From Cryphonectria parasitica EP155 (lineage: Eukaryota > Ascomycota > Sordariomycetes > Diaporthales > Cryphonectriaceae), in NCBI RefSeq assembly GCF_011745365.1, contig NW_024468912.1, positions 496,001 through 560,000 on the forward strand: DNA of 64,000 bases, read 5' to 3'. Shown here one piece after another: positions 23,030 to 35,999 of this stretch; the first letter of the stretch is position 1; each line of letters starts with the position of its first letter. The position numbers and the translations under genes were made by a program. The notes under the pieces are model-generated. The model saw nothing but the letters and a program-made list of their open reading frames with translations, had not been told where the DNA came from and did no database searches.

Positions 23030-26000
23030 GTACTGGTTTTTGGTTTTTTTTTTTCTTTTCCAATACTCAGCTACTCTTTCTTAAGCATTCTTAACGTTTT
23101 TCTGTAGTTCCCATGAATTTTCGCTTGCTGGATAACCTTTTCATTTGATAAGGTATTCTCTCGTGCTATTCATGCTTCTATATTTAAGGATTTTTTTCAC
23201 CTCATACTCTGATTCATTATTTTCCACTTCTGCTATATTATCTGTTAATATTTCCTATACTGCTAATTCCAGCAGTAAGATATGAAAAACCGAGTATATT
23301 CTCATCTTATAAGATAATGCTAATTCATAATTAACTGGAGAAATCTGTTGCAAGATTTTGAATAATTCTAACTTCTTATAGTTAAGCTTATCGCTGGATT
23401 TAATTATTTTGATATTTTTTCGAAATAGATAGACTTTATCTCCCTTCTGTAGAATTAATCCTCCAATCCTTTTGGAGTTTGCATATCGCATTATTCATTC
23501 TTGAATGAATTGTAATTCTAATCGGAGTTCCTTCTGAACTTTCTTAATCTTCTTAACTCTTTTATCCGCAGCTTCTGCATTTGCTCCTAGCAGTATCTCA
23601 TAATAAGCTATTGAGTTATATCTGTAGAGTATGAAAAATAATGATTTCTTCGTTATGCTTATATCTGCACTATTATAAGCGAACTATGCAAGAAGTAATA
23701 GATCAATCCAGTTATCCTATTCCTGATTAATATAATATTGAAGATACTATTCAACAATCTGATTTATTCTTTCTATCTATTCATCTATCTGCAAGTGAAA
23801 TGCTGTAGATATTCTATAATATATTTCAAGCTATTTTATAAGCAAAGTTTAAAACTTTAAGTTAAACTTTCTATTTCTATTAGAGATCACTTCTTCTAAT
23901 ATGCTATGATTAGCAATAATCGTTCTAAGAAATGCATATATGAGTTCTTCTGCTATACTGCTTTCCTTGTAAGAAAGAAAGTAAGCATACTTGCTCAATC
24001 TGCAAACTACTACTAGAATGCTATTATATTGCATCTTAATTAAGAGTTCTTGTAAGAGAAATAGCTTGATAATAAAATCTAAGCTGATGAATTGCTAAAT
24101 AGCTGTAGATACTAGTAAGGATTGTAGCAGTCTGTAAAGCTTATATCTCTCTGCTTTATTCTTTTTGCAATCATTGCAGTATTGGAGAATATCCTCAATC
24201 CTTTTCCTGAAACCTAATAGATTTCAAAATCTCTTAATTCATTCATAGATTGCTCTAACTTCCTAGTATCCATGCACCAATATGCTGTATATATCCCGGA
24301 TATACTTATCTTATTCTTTTAGAATCATCTATTCTGAATTCTTGCCCTGAGAACCGATTCTAAGAGCTGCATTCAGTTCTCTATATACATTGATAAGATT
24401 TCCCAACTCATCTTAAACGAAAATATTCTATATATCCGAGAAATCTACATCTTAATAGTCTAATCTTCTGCTAAAAGCATCTACTTGTTCATTCTCCAAG
24501 CTTTTGCAGTATACAATCTTAAAATCGAATTATAAGAAGAATTCTGCTTATCTAACTTATTGCTTATTCAAAATCTTGATTATCATGAATATAGTTAGAT
24601 TCTTATAATCCGAGTAAACTATAATCAAGTATTATATGCTAATAAAATAGTATTGCTACTTCTTGAAAGCTTTTACTATTGCTATAAGTTCCTAATCAGA
24701 GATTCCATAGTTGATTTCCGAGCTATTCAACTTCTTTAAGAAGTTGCTTATAATTCTTAAATATTCTTAATTATCTTGCTAGCTAAATTGTTCTCCGAAT
24801 GCATATTCTGATGTATTAGTTTCAATTTCAAAGGGTTTATCAGAATTTGCTTTATATAGAATTGGTTCTGAGATAATATGTCTGATAATCTCGTTAAAAG
24901 CTTCTTATGCTTTGGAGATTTATTCGAAAAGCTATTCTTTCTTAGTAAGATTTATAAGAGAATGTGTAATCTGGCTATAATTCTTAATGAACTGCTTATA
25001 AAAGTTAATATATTCAAGAAAAAACCTAATATTTCTAACATTTCTAGGAACTAGCTAATTCCTAACAGCTTCTATCTTGTCTTTCTGTAGCTTAATGTAT
25101 TCCAGCTTGATCGTGAATCCGAGGTAATTAACTTTTTGTATATAAAAGTAGCTCTTTGCAGATTCTACAAGAAGTTTTGCATCTTGAAGCATTTGCAATA
25201 CTATTTCCACATATTTCTTATATTCTTCAAGTATTCGAGAGTAGATAAGAATATCATCAAGATAAGCAATAACGAACTGATTCAGATGCTTGCATAGAAC
25301 ATAGTTAATCATTTTCTGAAATAAAGCTGGAATATTTGTTAGATTAAAGAGCATAATCAAATATTCGTAGTATTTATAGCATATCTTGAAAGCAGTTTTC
25401 CATTCTCTTTCTTTCTTTACTCTAATCAGATTATAAGCTTCTTTCAAATTCAGAACTATAAACCATTATGCTCCTTACAACCTATCTTATAATTCCTTAA
25501 TGAATAGTAATAAGTATCAGTTCTTAATTGTAATATTATTGAATTGCTTATAATCAATATATAGCTTAAGCTTGCTATTCTTTTTGAATATAAACAGAAT
25601 GAAATATTCTGCTAATAATTGCAATAATTATATATATCCCTTTTTGAGATTCTTGTTAAGATACTCCCTGAGTACTTCTAGTTATGCTTAATCTAGTTTA
25701 TAAATAGGGAAGAACTTGAGCTGTTTCTCTTCTTATAGCAGAATCTTGTAATTATATAAGCTGTATTCTGATAATCTTATATCTAATTCTTTCTAAAATA
25801 GTTTCTCAAACTTGTAATATTCTTGTAGTATATTCGCAAGTATTAATTCTGATCTATATGCTGTTTCTGCTATCTGGAGGAATAGTAGATACTGCTAAGC
25901 GTGCTTCTTTTCATTCATTGTTTTTAGTAATGTTTTTGAGAGCCTTAAGCATTCGCTCCGAGCTGAACTGAGTATTCGAAAGCCTAGTTTCGAAGTTTTT

Positions 26001-27745
26001 CCTGTATGGGTTTACAATCCACATTCTGAAGCTTTTTCTTGCTGCTTCAGAGCAAACCAACTTGCTGAGAGTCTTGCTTCTGTTGTTTTGCTAATCTGTT
26101 AGCATTCTAGCATTGTTTGGATTCGCTTGTTACTAGATTCTTCTTCTTGAACTGCTAGCCTTGCTAACTTGGAGATATGCATGAAGTTGTATAAAGCTTC
26201 TTTTCCTGAATATTCTTCAATCACTAGCTTCAATCCTGCACTATTAATTATAACTATCTCTCTGGATATAGCTTGTTCTTATGAAATCTGGCTAGTAATT
26301 CAATTAATTCGAGAATTGTGCTTCTTGAGCTATGGAAGTTCTACAATCAGCTTGTGCTGTGCTGTATCTGTGATGTTAAAGGAAGCTCTGATTATACGTT
26401 CTTGGATTAAGATAGATAGATAATCAGTCTTCTTATTAATTACTTCTTGATTGTATATAACAGATTATTCTTTTATAGTACTGAGAATATATGAATATCT
26501 TTTTTATCTCCATTGTAATTGTATTTGATTAATAATATATAGAAATATAAAGTTTCTTTAAGCATTACTATTCAATAGTACGCTGTACTTATATTCTTAA
26601 ATATATATATTAAACTTAATATAAGCATAATCTGTTCTAGAAGCTTTATATAAAAACTATTCCAGTCTAATTATTTGCAGTTCCTTTATAAGCGATTCTA
26701 TTCTTTTGAATTTGCTAAGAACTGCTTATTCTTCTAAGCCTGCTTTGCTGCTTCCTAAGCAAGCTTCTTAGCTTGCTTTTGCTCATATTGTTATTATTCC
26801 TAGTTTTTCTTTTATTAATGCTAGTTGCAAATCTTGTTATTAATGTGAATTGTACAGAGTATTGTTTTATACTACTATTACTCTATCTTCTTATTCATAT
26901 ATTGCATAGAATAATCATCTGGTAGCCTGATGTATGTATTATAGTATTGCTTATTAAGAATCTCTCTAAAGCAGAGTTTCTGTTTTTCAACAGTCTGAAG
27001 AATTTATCCTAGCTCTCTAATAAGAAACTATTCGTATTACATCTTGTTTGAGAAATGCATTCTGCAGCTATAGTAGATATAAGAAATCTAAGCTAATTTG
27101 TAATATAAATCGTAAAGTAAGCTAACTCGAGAATTCTTATTTTGTTATACTTCGATATCTTGCAAGGGAATACAAGTAAAGAGCTCTTCTAATCCTATCC
27201 CATAAACAAGATATTCAACTCATATTGTTTCCTTATTTCATTCAATACTAAAGAAGAACCTTTCTATAAGCTTCTTGAATTCATTGTTTATGAGAGACTC
27301 CGGTAAGTTGTTAGATCATTCATTCTAGCTTAATCTTTCTGTTGCTTGAGAAGCATTTTCAGTATTGTTTAGGTATTTATACTAATAACCAAGAGGATAC
27401 TATCCTTTGTTCATATCTCTGATTATAATGCTTAGCATAGATAATAAGAAATGATGAAAAATATTATTGCTAAGCTCTTCTTCCAATGCCTGAATGCTCT
27501 ATTCCACAATGTCAGAGCAATCCGAGTTGCTACTCATGAGGATACTGAGCATGCACCTTCCTCCTGCTGTTGCTATTTGTCTGCAGCGCCTAGATTTCTA
27601 AGAAAACTATCCTAAACTTTCCTTACTTGAGAGATATATTAAGCAGTTATTATTATAGCAGAATATTCAGCTAAGATTTCTGTAATCAACAGAATCCGAT
27701 ACTTGCTCTGAAGAAGTATTTTTGCTCAGTTGATTGAATTCCTGT

Positions 27746-28064
27746 TGAACCAGAACTAGGGCGCCGTCGCCCTCGAAAGAAAAAGGGATAAACAGCTGCC
27801 GAAGCAATGGGCAAGGGCTCGTGCAACCCAAGCGTGCCTGTGCAGATGAGGACAGCAAACTAAGGCCACACGGGCACAAGAACAGGGTGAAAAACCTGTC
27901 TTAGACTTGTTCAAAGGGTTCAAAATTGAAAGGAAGAGAAAGGATGTTTCATTGTTGCTCATAGCTAAAGAATTTGAAAAGTGGGTAGTATTCTTTATAT
28001 GTATGAGGATCCTTGACCCACTGTACTCCACGTCCTACGGACTACCACCCTGGCCACTACAACA
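27746..28064 (-). repeat. C1 left LTR
   Basis: 319 bp, TGAACCAGAACTAGGGCG to CCACTACAACA, close to the G LTR. Confidence 0.9.
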
Positions 28065-29320
28065 GTCCTTCCCCAGCAACTTTCTTCCAAAGTTGCAACA
28101 AGTCCAATGGTGTGCTAGGTCTGGTCAGATAGAAAGGAAAAGAAAGAACTAAAGAATCCATCGCAAGCTGTCAAAGGAAGCACTGCAACCCAAACCATTT
28201 CGCAATCCGATCTCTGCACCCAGTTTGATTGTCTGAGTTCTTACTCAAGTTAACGCAGTATTACCAATATCCGCCCATGATCTGTTTGCAGCGCGGGCGC
28301 AATCTGGATACATTCTAATATCGATCTTCCTTTCGTTCCTGTCTGTTCTCGAACTCTGCCCGGGCAGCAGCAGTAGCAGTAGCCCTCTCTCTATTCTGAA
28401 CTACTGTTCGTTCAATTCTTTTACAGTCTGCTCTCCATATATCCATTCTGATAGCATGCTCGAATCCTATCCAATTCTCAAGACCTACTGAGGATCTAAC
28501 AGGAGCAAGACTATGGAGCTTACTCTACAAAGGCATATGAGGTTGCTAAGATCTATCAGGAAGATTAGGATATATGATATTGCTGCTCTTCAATCTTCAG
28601 TACAATAGAATATCAGTAGTCTGACCAGGCTTGGCTGTTTGCTGCATTAATAGCTGGATTGTTGCTCCTGGACCAGCTAGCGATCTTCGAGGTAAGCTAG
28701 CATAGAGGTTGGAAGGAGTTCTTTTAGGTTGCAGTATTCTTCAATGCTTTGCATCTTCATGCTTTGCATTCCAATACATTGCGTTTCTGCAGCTGTGGTC
28801 TTCATAGTAAAATGGTTTCAGAGCTGGTTAATATGCTCTGTACCAGGTGCTTTTAAAATTTGAGTGATTTTATAGTATTCTGTAATGGGTAGTAGCAGAT
28901 AACACTTCGTTCCTCCTCTCCCAGCAAAATACACGAGATAATATAGGAAAGACAAAAGGAAAACGTATTTTGCGAACCAAAGGAAATATGGATAGAAAGA
29001 AATCAGCCTTCCCTATGAGCTAAGAAGGCAGACTTGGTTGGAATTATTATAAATATCCCGCTTCTATCCGCTTTCTCCTATTCTTGCTTCTCTTTCTTTC
29101 TTGCTCGTATAAGATGTCCATTGTCTCTATCATTATTTTCTTCCCTGATATTATTATCGGTCTCAGTTGTTAGATCTATATCTTCTGGATTTGAACTTGG
29201 TTGATCAGATATAGGATCATAGCCAATGATATCTGGAATCCAGAATGTAGTGTCGTCGCTCATGTTCATCTTCCGAATCTCGAGGGTGTTGTTGTCTGGT
29301 TCACTCCGCTAAGAAGCTTG
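28065..29320 (-). pseudogene. C1 fused remnants of the 554-residue ORF and pol C-terminus
   Basis: 28065-28720 matches G 57972-58620 (3' UTR and C-terminal part of the 554-residue ORF). The match then continues at G 61745, leaving out the rest of that ORF and the whole antisense gene. 29075-29320 matches the acidic C-terminal tail of the G integrase. The two deletions relative to G are clean. Confidence 0.7.
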
Positions 29321-29399
29321 CATAAGCAGTGCTTATCTGCAAAGAGTTTGTACTCTCTTGAAGAGGATTTCTTGCAGAGATGGTTTGGGGGCGCCTGAT

Positions 29400-30720
29400 C
29401 AGCTGTAAGATCTCTTGCAGAGCTTTGGTTTGATTATACGAGACATTCCGAGTCTGCTTAAGAGTATCTAACTACAGTTTCAGGGATTGTGCTATGGCGA
29501 TCTGGTTAATGCGGAGTTGCTCTATCATTGAGGCTAACTGATTGTACTCTTAGTTATTCTTCCGGACAGGCTCTGCTTTCAAGATTTGTTTAGCTGGTTC
29601 AGGCTGTGCTTGCTAGTTATGAGTTGACTGCTGAGGTGGTTGGTAGTATGATAGTTTTACTGTCTGTTCTGATGGGTGTGTTAGTTGACTGGGAATGCTG
29701 TGCATTGGATGCGGAACAGGGATGGGTTGTGTCTGATTAAGAACCGGTTGAGGTGGAGGCATAGGAGGACCTTGGAATTGGGCCTGTTGGTGAAGTTGAA
29801 GGTTGGTAGCACTAGAGGCAAGTTGATCTTGTATCTCCTCTTGGAGTGCTTCATGATGAACCTCCAACAGCTTTTCCATAAGATAAGGCCACTTCTTGTT
29901 GCTAACGCTTTCAGCAGTAATATCATGATCAGCTCGGAGGCGCTTAATCCAGGTTGAAGGAAGCTTTATCCATGCTTCTGCTACAGATTGACTGTCTCTG
30001 ATCTTAAGATGAGTAAGAGCATTGTTATAGTTTATAATGAATGATTAGAGGCTAGCAGCATTGGTAATGAAACGGTTATTGATGATATTCAGGCGCTTCT
30101 GCTCGGGGGTATATACCTGGAGATGGTTCTAAGGGCGATAAGCAACTAATAGTTGCTCCTTCTGTTTATCCCAAGTTTTGGCACTTATAGTGAATTTCTC
30201 TACTTCTCCAGTAATGATTGTATCTGCATAGAAGCTTTTCATGAAGTTGAGTGCTTGAGTATCATTAATCCCTTTGATCTGATGCTACCAGTTGAATTGT
30301 TTCAGCTACAAGGAGACTTTCACACGGGCAAACAATGTTAATCCACCATTAGCAAGCTTACTGTAAGAGGGGAATCTGAAGTTCTGACTATAGTGGTTGT
30401 TGGCTAGGTGATCAGCCGAACTGGGTGTCTGATTGGAAGAGCTCTCAGACGTAAAGGCTATCTTCCCTCTTGATTATTGCTTTCTCCGATGTTTCTTTGC
30501 CTTTCTGGTTCGAGGTTCTTGAGTTAAGGATGCTACAGCTGGAATGTCTTCTGTATTCTGCGGAAAACAATACTGTGGAGATTGAGGGAGTTCAGGTGCT
30601 TGAAGGAGGTTTAGTTTGTGAGTGGAGTGTGCATAAGATCTGTCTTGTAATAAACAACAAGGGATTGAGTTAGCTATTCTGTGCTGTACTAGGATTTTCT
30701 TTATCAATAGTCCTGCTAAT
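29400..30720 (-). pseudogene. C1 gag-like polyprotein remnant
   Basis: The minus strand from about 30340 to 29613 reads a mostly open protein with a few TAG/TAA. It includes NDTQALNFMKSFYADTII, YTPEQKRLNIINNRF, IKLPSTWIKRLRADHDI, then LLEVHHEALQEEIQDQLAS and a Pro/Gln-rich tail (29613-29800). Hydrophilic, helical then Pro/Gln-rich, and placed next to the 5' LTR, it fits a retrotransposon gag. I could not match it to the region upstream of pol in A, so it may come from a different element. No zinc knuckle was found. Confidence 0.55.
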
Positions 30721-31447
30721 CAATAGAGGCATTTCTGATCAGATATAAGGCGTTGATTAAAGTTCGATATCGGATGATATTATTGTAATCCTCGATCTCT
30801 ATTCCTTGTATGTACTAATAGTTTCTCATCTTTACCTTTCTGTGTTCTTCGCTTTTGGGATAATGCAATCAGCAAGCTTTTAATCCAAAGGATTAATGTA
30901 GCCAGACGTATCCAGGTAGAGCGTACTGATTGGATTATTGCAAGGAGCACAGATCTTGTTAATCATGCTACTTTTCTCTACAGAGTACTATCTACCAAAA
31001 GCATTCCACTCTGTAATTTAATCATGAACCTACATCCAATATAATTAAACTTTCCGCTGCAGTCTATACAGATCTAAGCTGTATCAGCTTCTGTATAGAA
31101 TCGTTGATTGATATGGGAAATGTTGGAAAAAGGAATTCGTTTCTTCGTAATATTAGCCTGCAGGCTCAATGCATTGTTCACCAGCCTACGATCAGAACTT
31201 ACACTACTCCTTCTCTATCTATCCATTTCCCCTCCACGAGAGGTCTCAGGCATGATCCAGAGTTCAGATATGATGTACAGCCCATTGTATAAGCATGATA
31301 GATAAAGGAAATAAAAGAGCTCAGCAGGGAAAAAGAGTGCGCCCGTCCATAGAGTAAATTTGCTGCTCTTACTAATCCTTACGAACTGTGATGCAAACAG
31401 CTCTGAGCTACCAGCCTGAACAGCTAAGTTCACACTCACCGCACTAT

Positions 31448-31766
31448 TGAACCAGAACTAGAGCGCCGTCGCCCTCGAAAGAAAAAGGGACAAACAGCTG
31501 CCGAAGCAATGGGCAAGGGCTCGTGCAATCCAAGCGTGCTTGTGCAGATGAGGATAGCAAACTAAGGCCATACGGGTACAAGAACAGGGTGAAAAATCTG
31601 TCTTAGACTTGTCCAAAGGGTTCAAAATTGAAAGGAAGAGAAAGGATGTTTCATTGTTGCTCATAGCTAAAGAATTTGAAAAGTGGGTGGTATTCTTTAT
31701 ATGTATGAGGACCCTTGATCCACTGTACTCCACGTCCCACGGACTACCACCCTGGCCACCACAACA
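31448..31766 (-). repeat. C1 right LTR (5' LTR)
   Basis: 319 bp, TGAACCAGAACTAGAGCG to CCACCACAACA. In element orientation the interior begins ATAGTGCGGTGAGTG, which is not a TGG-type primer-binding site. Confidence 0.9.
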
Positions 31767-32879
31767 CTGTTATTAAGCAATATTCATCTAGCATTCTTTC
31801 TAAACTGATTGCTATTTATTCTTCCGGGATTAATAGCAATTACATGCAATATATTCTTATTTGTTACAATTATAGCAAGTAATGCTATTCCTCTTGCTAT
31901 ACTGCCTGTTAGCTGCATCGAGCTCTATAAAATCAGCATATATAGTACTGCTCTGAGCTATATTGCTATATTAACTGCTATTCTTATTTTAGAATTTCTT
32001 ACTTGTATTAGCTGAAAACCTCCAAATCTAGCTTCCTTTCTTCTTAAACTTCTTTACCTATCATTCATATAGATAGTTATCAATACAGATAGCTTAATTG
32101 AAAAACATTACAAAGTTCTTTAGCTAATTCTGCTTAGAGATTTCATCTTTAATATCATTCTTGAATCTCTTATAATAATGCTTTATAAGATTCTTATCTT
32201 TCTATAGAAATCGCGCTAAGAATTATTTAAATCTAACTATATAAGCAGAAGCTGATTTAATCTACTTGAGATTCATAAGCTGTTAAGCTGTAATACATTC
32301 TTCGTTAGGATTATCAAAGATTTCTTTGAAAGCTTTCTTAAAGCTTTTAAAGAAATTGAATATATTCTTAATACTCTGAATACATACATTGAGATTATTC
32401 TGATGCTCTAAGTAGTTGTATAGAAAAGACTTGTATTAAATAAGAGCATTCTTTTTGAAATAAATTCCTGTAAAAATAATCTTTTCAGATTTCTTAGCAA
32501 ACTGAATCTTGTAATGCAGGAAATACATCTTGCAGTAAGTAAGAAATTCATGCAGCGTTTTTTGATTGCTATTATATATAGCAAGCTTATTCATCTTGTA
32601 TGCTTTTCCAGCACTACTGGTAACTGCAGAAGTGAACTGCGCCTGCTGAGCCTGTTGAGCTTGTTAAGCTAGCTGAGCTTGTTAGTTGGCGATAGTAGCG
32701 CTCTGAGCCTGCTATTGTTCGCACAAGTCCTGAATATGCTGAATAAGCTAATATATCTAATTAATCAATTCCTTCTGAGTAGAAGCGTGTGAGAACAAGA
32801 AGATTCTTGGAGAAGCTATCATATTCCGTATTGCTCAAGAGGATAATACTGAACCGTTCTTGAACAAGAGTTGTCAAAA

Positions 32880-33334
32880 TATAATAAGCACTGCAGCAAT
32901 CCGAAAATTTCTAAGTATACGAAGGGGTTTATGCTAACAAGAGCAGTACTAAGTACAAGCCTTGAATACGGAAACACAACTGGGATAATCGTGCAAGTAT
33001 TCACTGCCTTTGAAGCTATTAGAGTAGGAGAGTAATCTGATACTTAGATTAATAACTAAAGAGCTATGTATGATGATCTGTCTAATGGTAATGAACATGT
33101 GGTTATATATTCAGCTCTTCAGTATAGCTCGCTGATGCTTACTGAGGCTTACTGCTGCTCAGTAGTGCTTACTGAGGCTCGGTAAGCATAGGTGAGCTCT
33201 TCTGATTGGTTAGCCTGTAATCCTAACCCTGGGTTACGTAATTCCTGTGAGTTGTCTGATATTGCATTATAACACCTGGTCCTTGTTTGCCTGTGACCTG
33301 TTTTCGTGACCTGCATGTTGGATGAGTCATAACA
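32880..33334 (-). repeat. B1 right LTR (5' LTR)
   Basis: 455 bp, TATAATAAGCACTGC (RIP form of TGTAATGAGC) to GAGTCATAACA. The terminal 100 bp are nearly free of RIP changes. Confidence 0.9.
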
Positions 33335-35999
33335 ATACTCAAATATAAGAATAATCTCTTTCAAAATGAATTTCCTTATTTCTGTAGCTATAGCTTTCTT
33401 GAGAAATCTTGCAAGCATATAGCCAATCAGATTACAGCAAGCCTTTGCAAGATATCTGTAACTGCTATTCTCAGCTATATATTGAATATTGATACTAATT
33501 CTTGTAAAGAGTTGATTTGGAAAAGTTGGGATTACTTCTTCCTTTCACATCTTTGAATCGAACTTTGCATACTTCTTGCAACCCGAGATAGCATTAGCTA
33601 TATCTATTCAGAAATCTCTCCAGTAGTAGAGTTGCTTGATACAAGCTATTGTAAAATCTCAATCTCAATATTCAAACTTAGCATAATATTCTCTAATGAT
33701 TTAGCAATAAAGATTAGAATCATTTACTATTCATTAGCATAGGAGTTTTATACTAGCGCAGCGCTATAGAGTCTGATCAAGTACTTGATACTTTAATGCT
33801 TTTATTATAAAATTCTTGCAATCCCTCTTGAAGAGTTTTAATAGAATAATTCTATAGTATAAGAACTCTGTATATCATTTCAACTATTTCATCTACTGAA
33901 AAGTTGGATTTAGTAGTAATACTAGATTAGCTTTATCTAAGTTTACGCTATTAAGCTAAGCATTATATTAGTTTTCAACATTGCTATCTTTATTTTTCTT
34001 AAATAGTATTGAGTATGAAGATTGAGAAAGAGCATCAGCTACAGAATTCTTTAATCTAGGAATATATTTGATAATAAAATCAAATATCTTGATCACTGCT
34101 ATTCATCTATTCAAAAGAGCACTGAATATATTATTCATTTCTCCATTGAGTTAGTTTACCAGAATATAAGCATTGATTTCCAGAATGAAATAGCAACTAT
34201 AGAAATGCTGCTAAAGAGACTATAAAGCATAGAGAATAGCGCAATACTCCCTCTTAGTAGCATTATACTTCTATATTGCAACTATTCAGATTCTGCTAAC
34301 GAAATATGCTAGCTTTCATTTATTCTTTATCATCTGTATCAGTATAGTACTCCAGCCTAACAAGCTTGCATTCATCATAAGAACAATCTTTCTAGCATTA
34401 GTGCTATAATCAATTGAAATAATAATTAAACAAAATATAAGTATTCGAATAAGTATAGTAATAGCTTCTTTCTATTCCTTCTTCCATCTTTATACAGCAT
34501 CTTTCTTAAGAAGATTATAGAGTAGTTAAGCAATGATTGCAAAGTTTCAAATCCAAGCTGCATAATAGATAATCAGTCCAATGAAAGAGCAGATATTCTT
34601 AATATTCTTGCATTCTATCCAAGTTAGAAGCTTTTCTATCTTTCTATTCTAAGATTATTATCTGCTAGAACTAATAATATAATTAATTATATTAACTTTT
34701 ACTTAGTACTATTCTAACTTAAATGCTGAAATTATAGCTTCAGCTAGCTCTGCATTTATAAGAATCTTGTTAAGATTTTCGATGTGCTTAGCAATATATC
34801 TATATACTTCGGAAAAGCTTGAAATCTTTTTATTTCTATAGATTATTATAAAACTATAAACAGAAATATTATTGAAAAAAAGCTAGTATATATAAGGAAT
34901 AAGATCATATAAAAGTCTAACTATTATTTTCATAAACTGAGCAATAAAGTTAGTAGCACTTTGGAATAGAATATACATTCTGAATAAGCTTAAGAGCATT
35001 GAAAAGATTATTATATCCCTGCTATTAGAATACAGTTGTACTTAATCGTATTCGGAAAAGAAATCGAATAGTAAAAGAATCTTGCATATAGCGAACTTTT
35101 CCAAGAATTCATCTGAAGCAAGCAGCATGAAAGCATCCTTAAAGCTATACTTATTATACTTTTGAGCATTATTGATCAGATATAAGCTACTATCCTTTTT
35201 GATAATCAGAAACTAGTTGTTTTTATATAATATATAGCTTTCCTTAATAATCTTTCGCTTAATATATTATTTCAGAAGCTCTATTAATTTTAGCTTAAGA
35301 GCATTGGGAATTGGAATGTATCTTGCTTGAAAGATCTTGTAGAATATAGTTCTGATTTCTTGCAAGGAAGCTACTTTCTCAATAATCTTTCCAATCTTAG
35401 TAAAGTTCTATATAAGAGCTTTAATTCTGTTTCTTAACATATATTTGAACATTTTCTTCTTAGCTTCAGAAAACTCTTTACAGTTTTTCTCTTGTATAGC
35501 AGCCTACTAATCAGATCTTAAGTGCTAATCAGAATCCAGATTGCTGAACTTAAGCTCAATCCACTTATTATACTTGATAAGCTTTGTAAATCGCTAAGCT
35601 TATCTCATCTTCTTAACCTTAGCAAGCTTCCACCCGATCATTTCTTCCAGTACTAAATCATTAAGCTGAGAATTATTAATTAGTTTAATCTTCTTATCTT
35701 TGAACTTGTAAAGAATATTAACTAAGCTTAAAACATTTTTTCTTTCCTTTCCTACACAATATAGCTAGCATGAATAGCGCTAGCTGCTATACATTCCATA
35801 CAGATAAGACTCTCGAATCGCTCCTTTCTTATTCATTATGAAGCAACTCTTCTTCAACTTCCTTTCCATCAGTTCCATCATTAACTCGTTTACAATAGCT
35901 GCAATATCTTATTCAGATATAGATATTATAGCTGTATCTCCTTCCTTTAACAATACTCACTCTGGAACGATTTCTCCGCTGATAGCCCTGCATCCCTCA

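Larger units (their letters stand above)
27746..31766 (-). mobile_element. C1: 4.0-kb deleted/chimeric derivative of family C
   Basis: Two 319-bp family C LTRs (27746-28064, 31448-31766) flanked by CTGT (27742-27745 and 31767-31770). The empty site is legible in E and D (TTCTGTTATTGAGC and similar). The interior keeps the 3' UTR and part of the 554-residue ORF (to about 28720). It then jumps to the spacer after the antisense gene (about 28720-29075) and the last part of the integrase (to about 29320), and then has an unrelated gag-like region. RT, RNase H and the integrase core are missing, so it cannot be autonomous. It is less RIP-mutated than B1 around it. Confidence 0.85.
23026..32822 (-). 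pseudogene. B1 gag-pol remnant, split by C1
   Basis: Gag starts near 32822 (ATG still legible, CAT at 32820-32822). The gag core and knuckle fall in 31767-32700, and the remainder of gag through pol in 23026-27745. The RT piece 25055-25447 is open for 130 codons and keeps an intact YLDDILIYS motif. The integrase core is at 23849-24034 (MQYNSILVVVCRLSKYAYF) and the integrase C-terminus at 23255-23491 (LQKGDKVYLFRKN). A chromodomain relic precedes the stop at 23026. Stops elsewhere show that the polyprotein is dead. Confidence 0.85.
21809..33334 (-). mobile_element. B1: family B chromovirus containing C1, RIP-inactivated
   Basis: Minus-oriented element with two 455-bp LTRs and a 5-bp TSD ATACT (21804-21808 and 33335-33339), inserted in the pol of A. 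The uninterrupted G sequence at 63134-63156 matches across the empty site. The interior is split by C1 (27746-31766). Without C1 it is about 7.5 kb. Confidence 0.92.
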
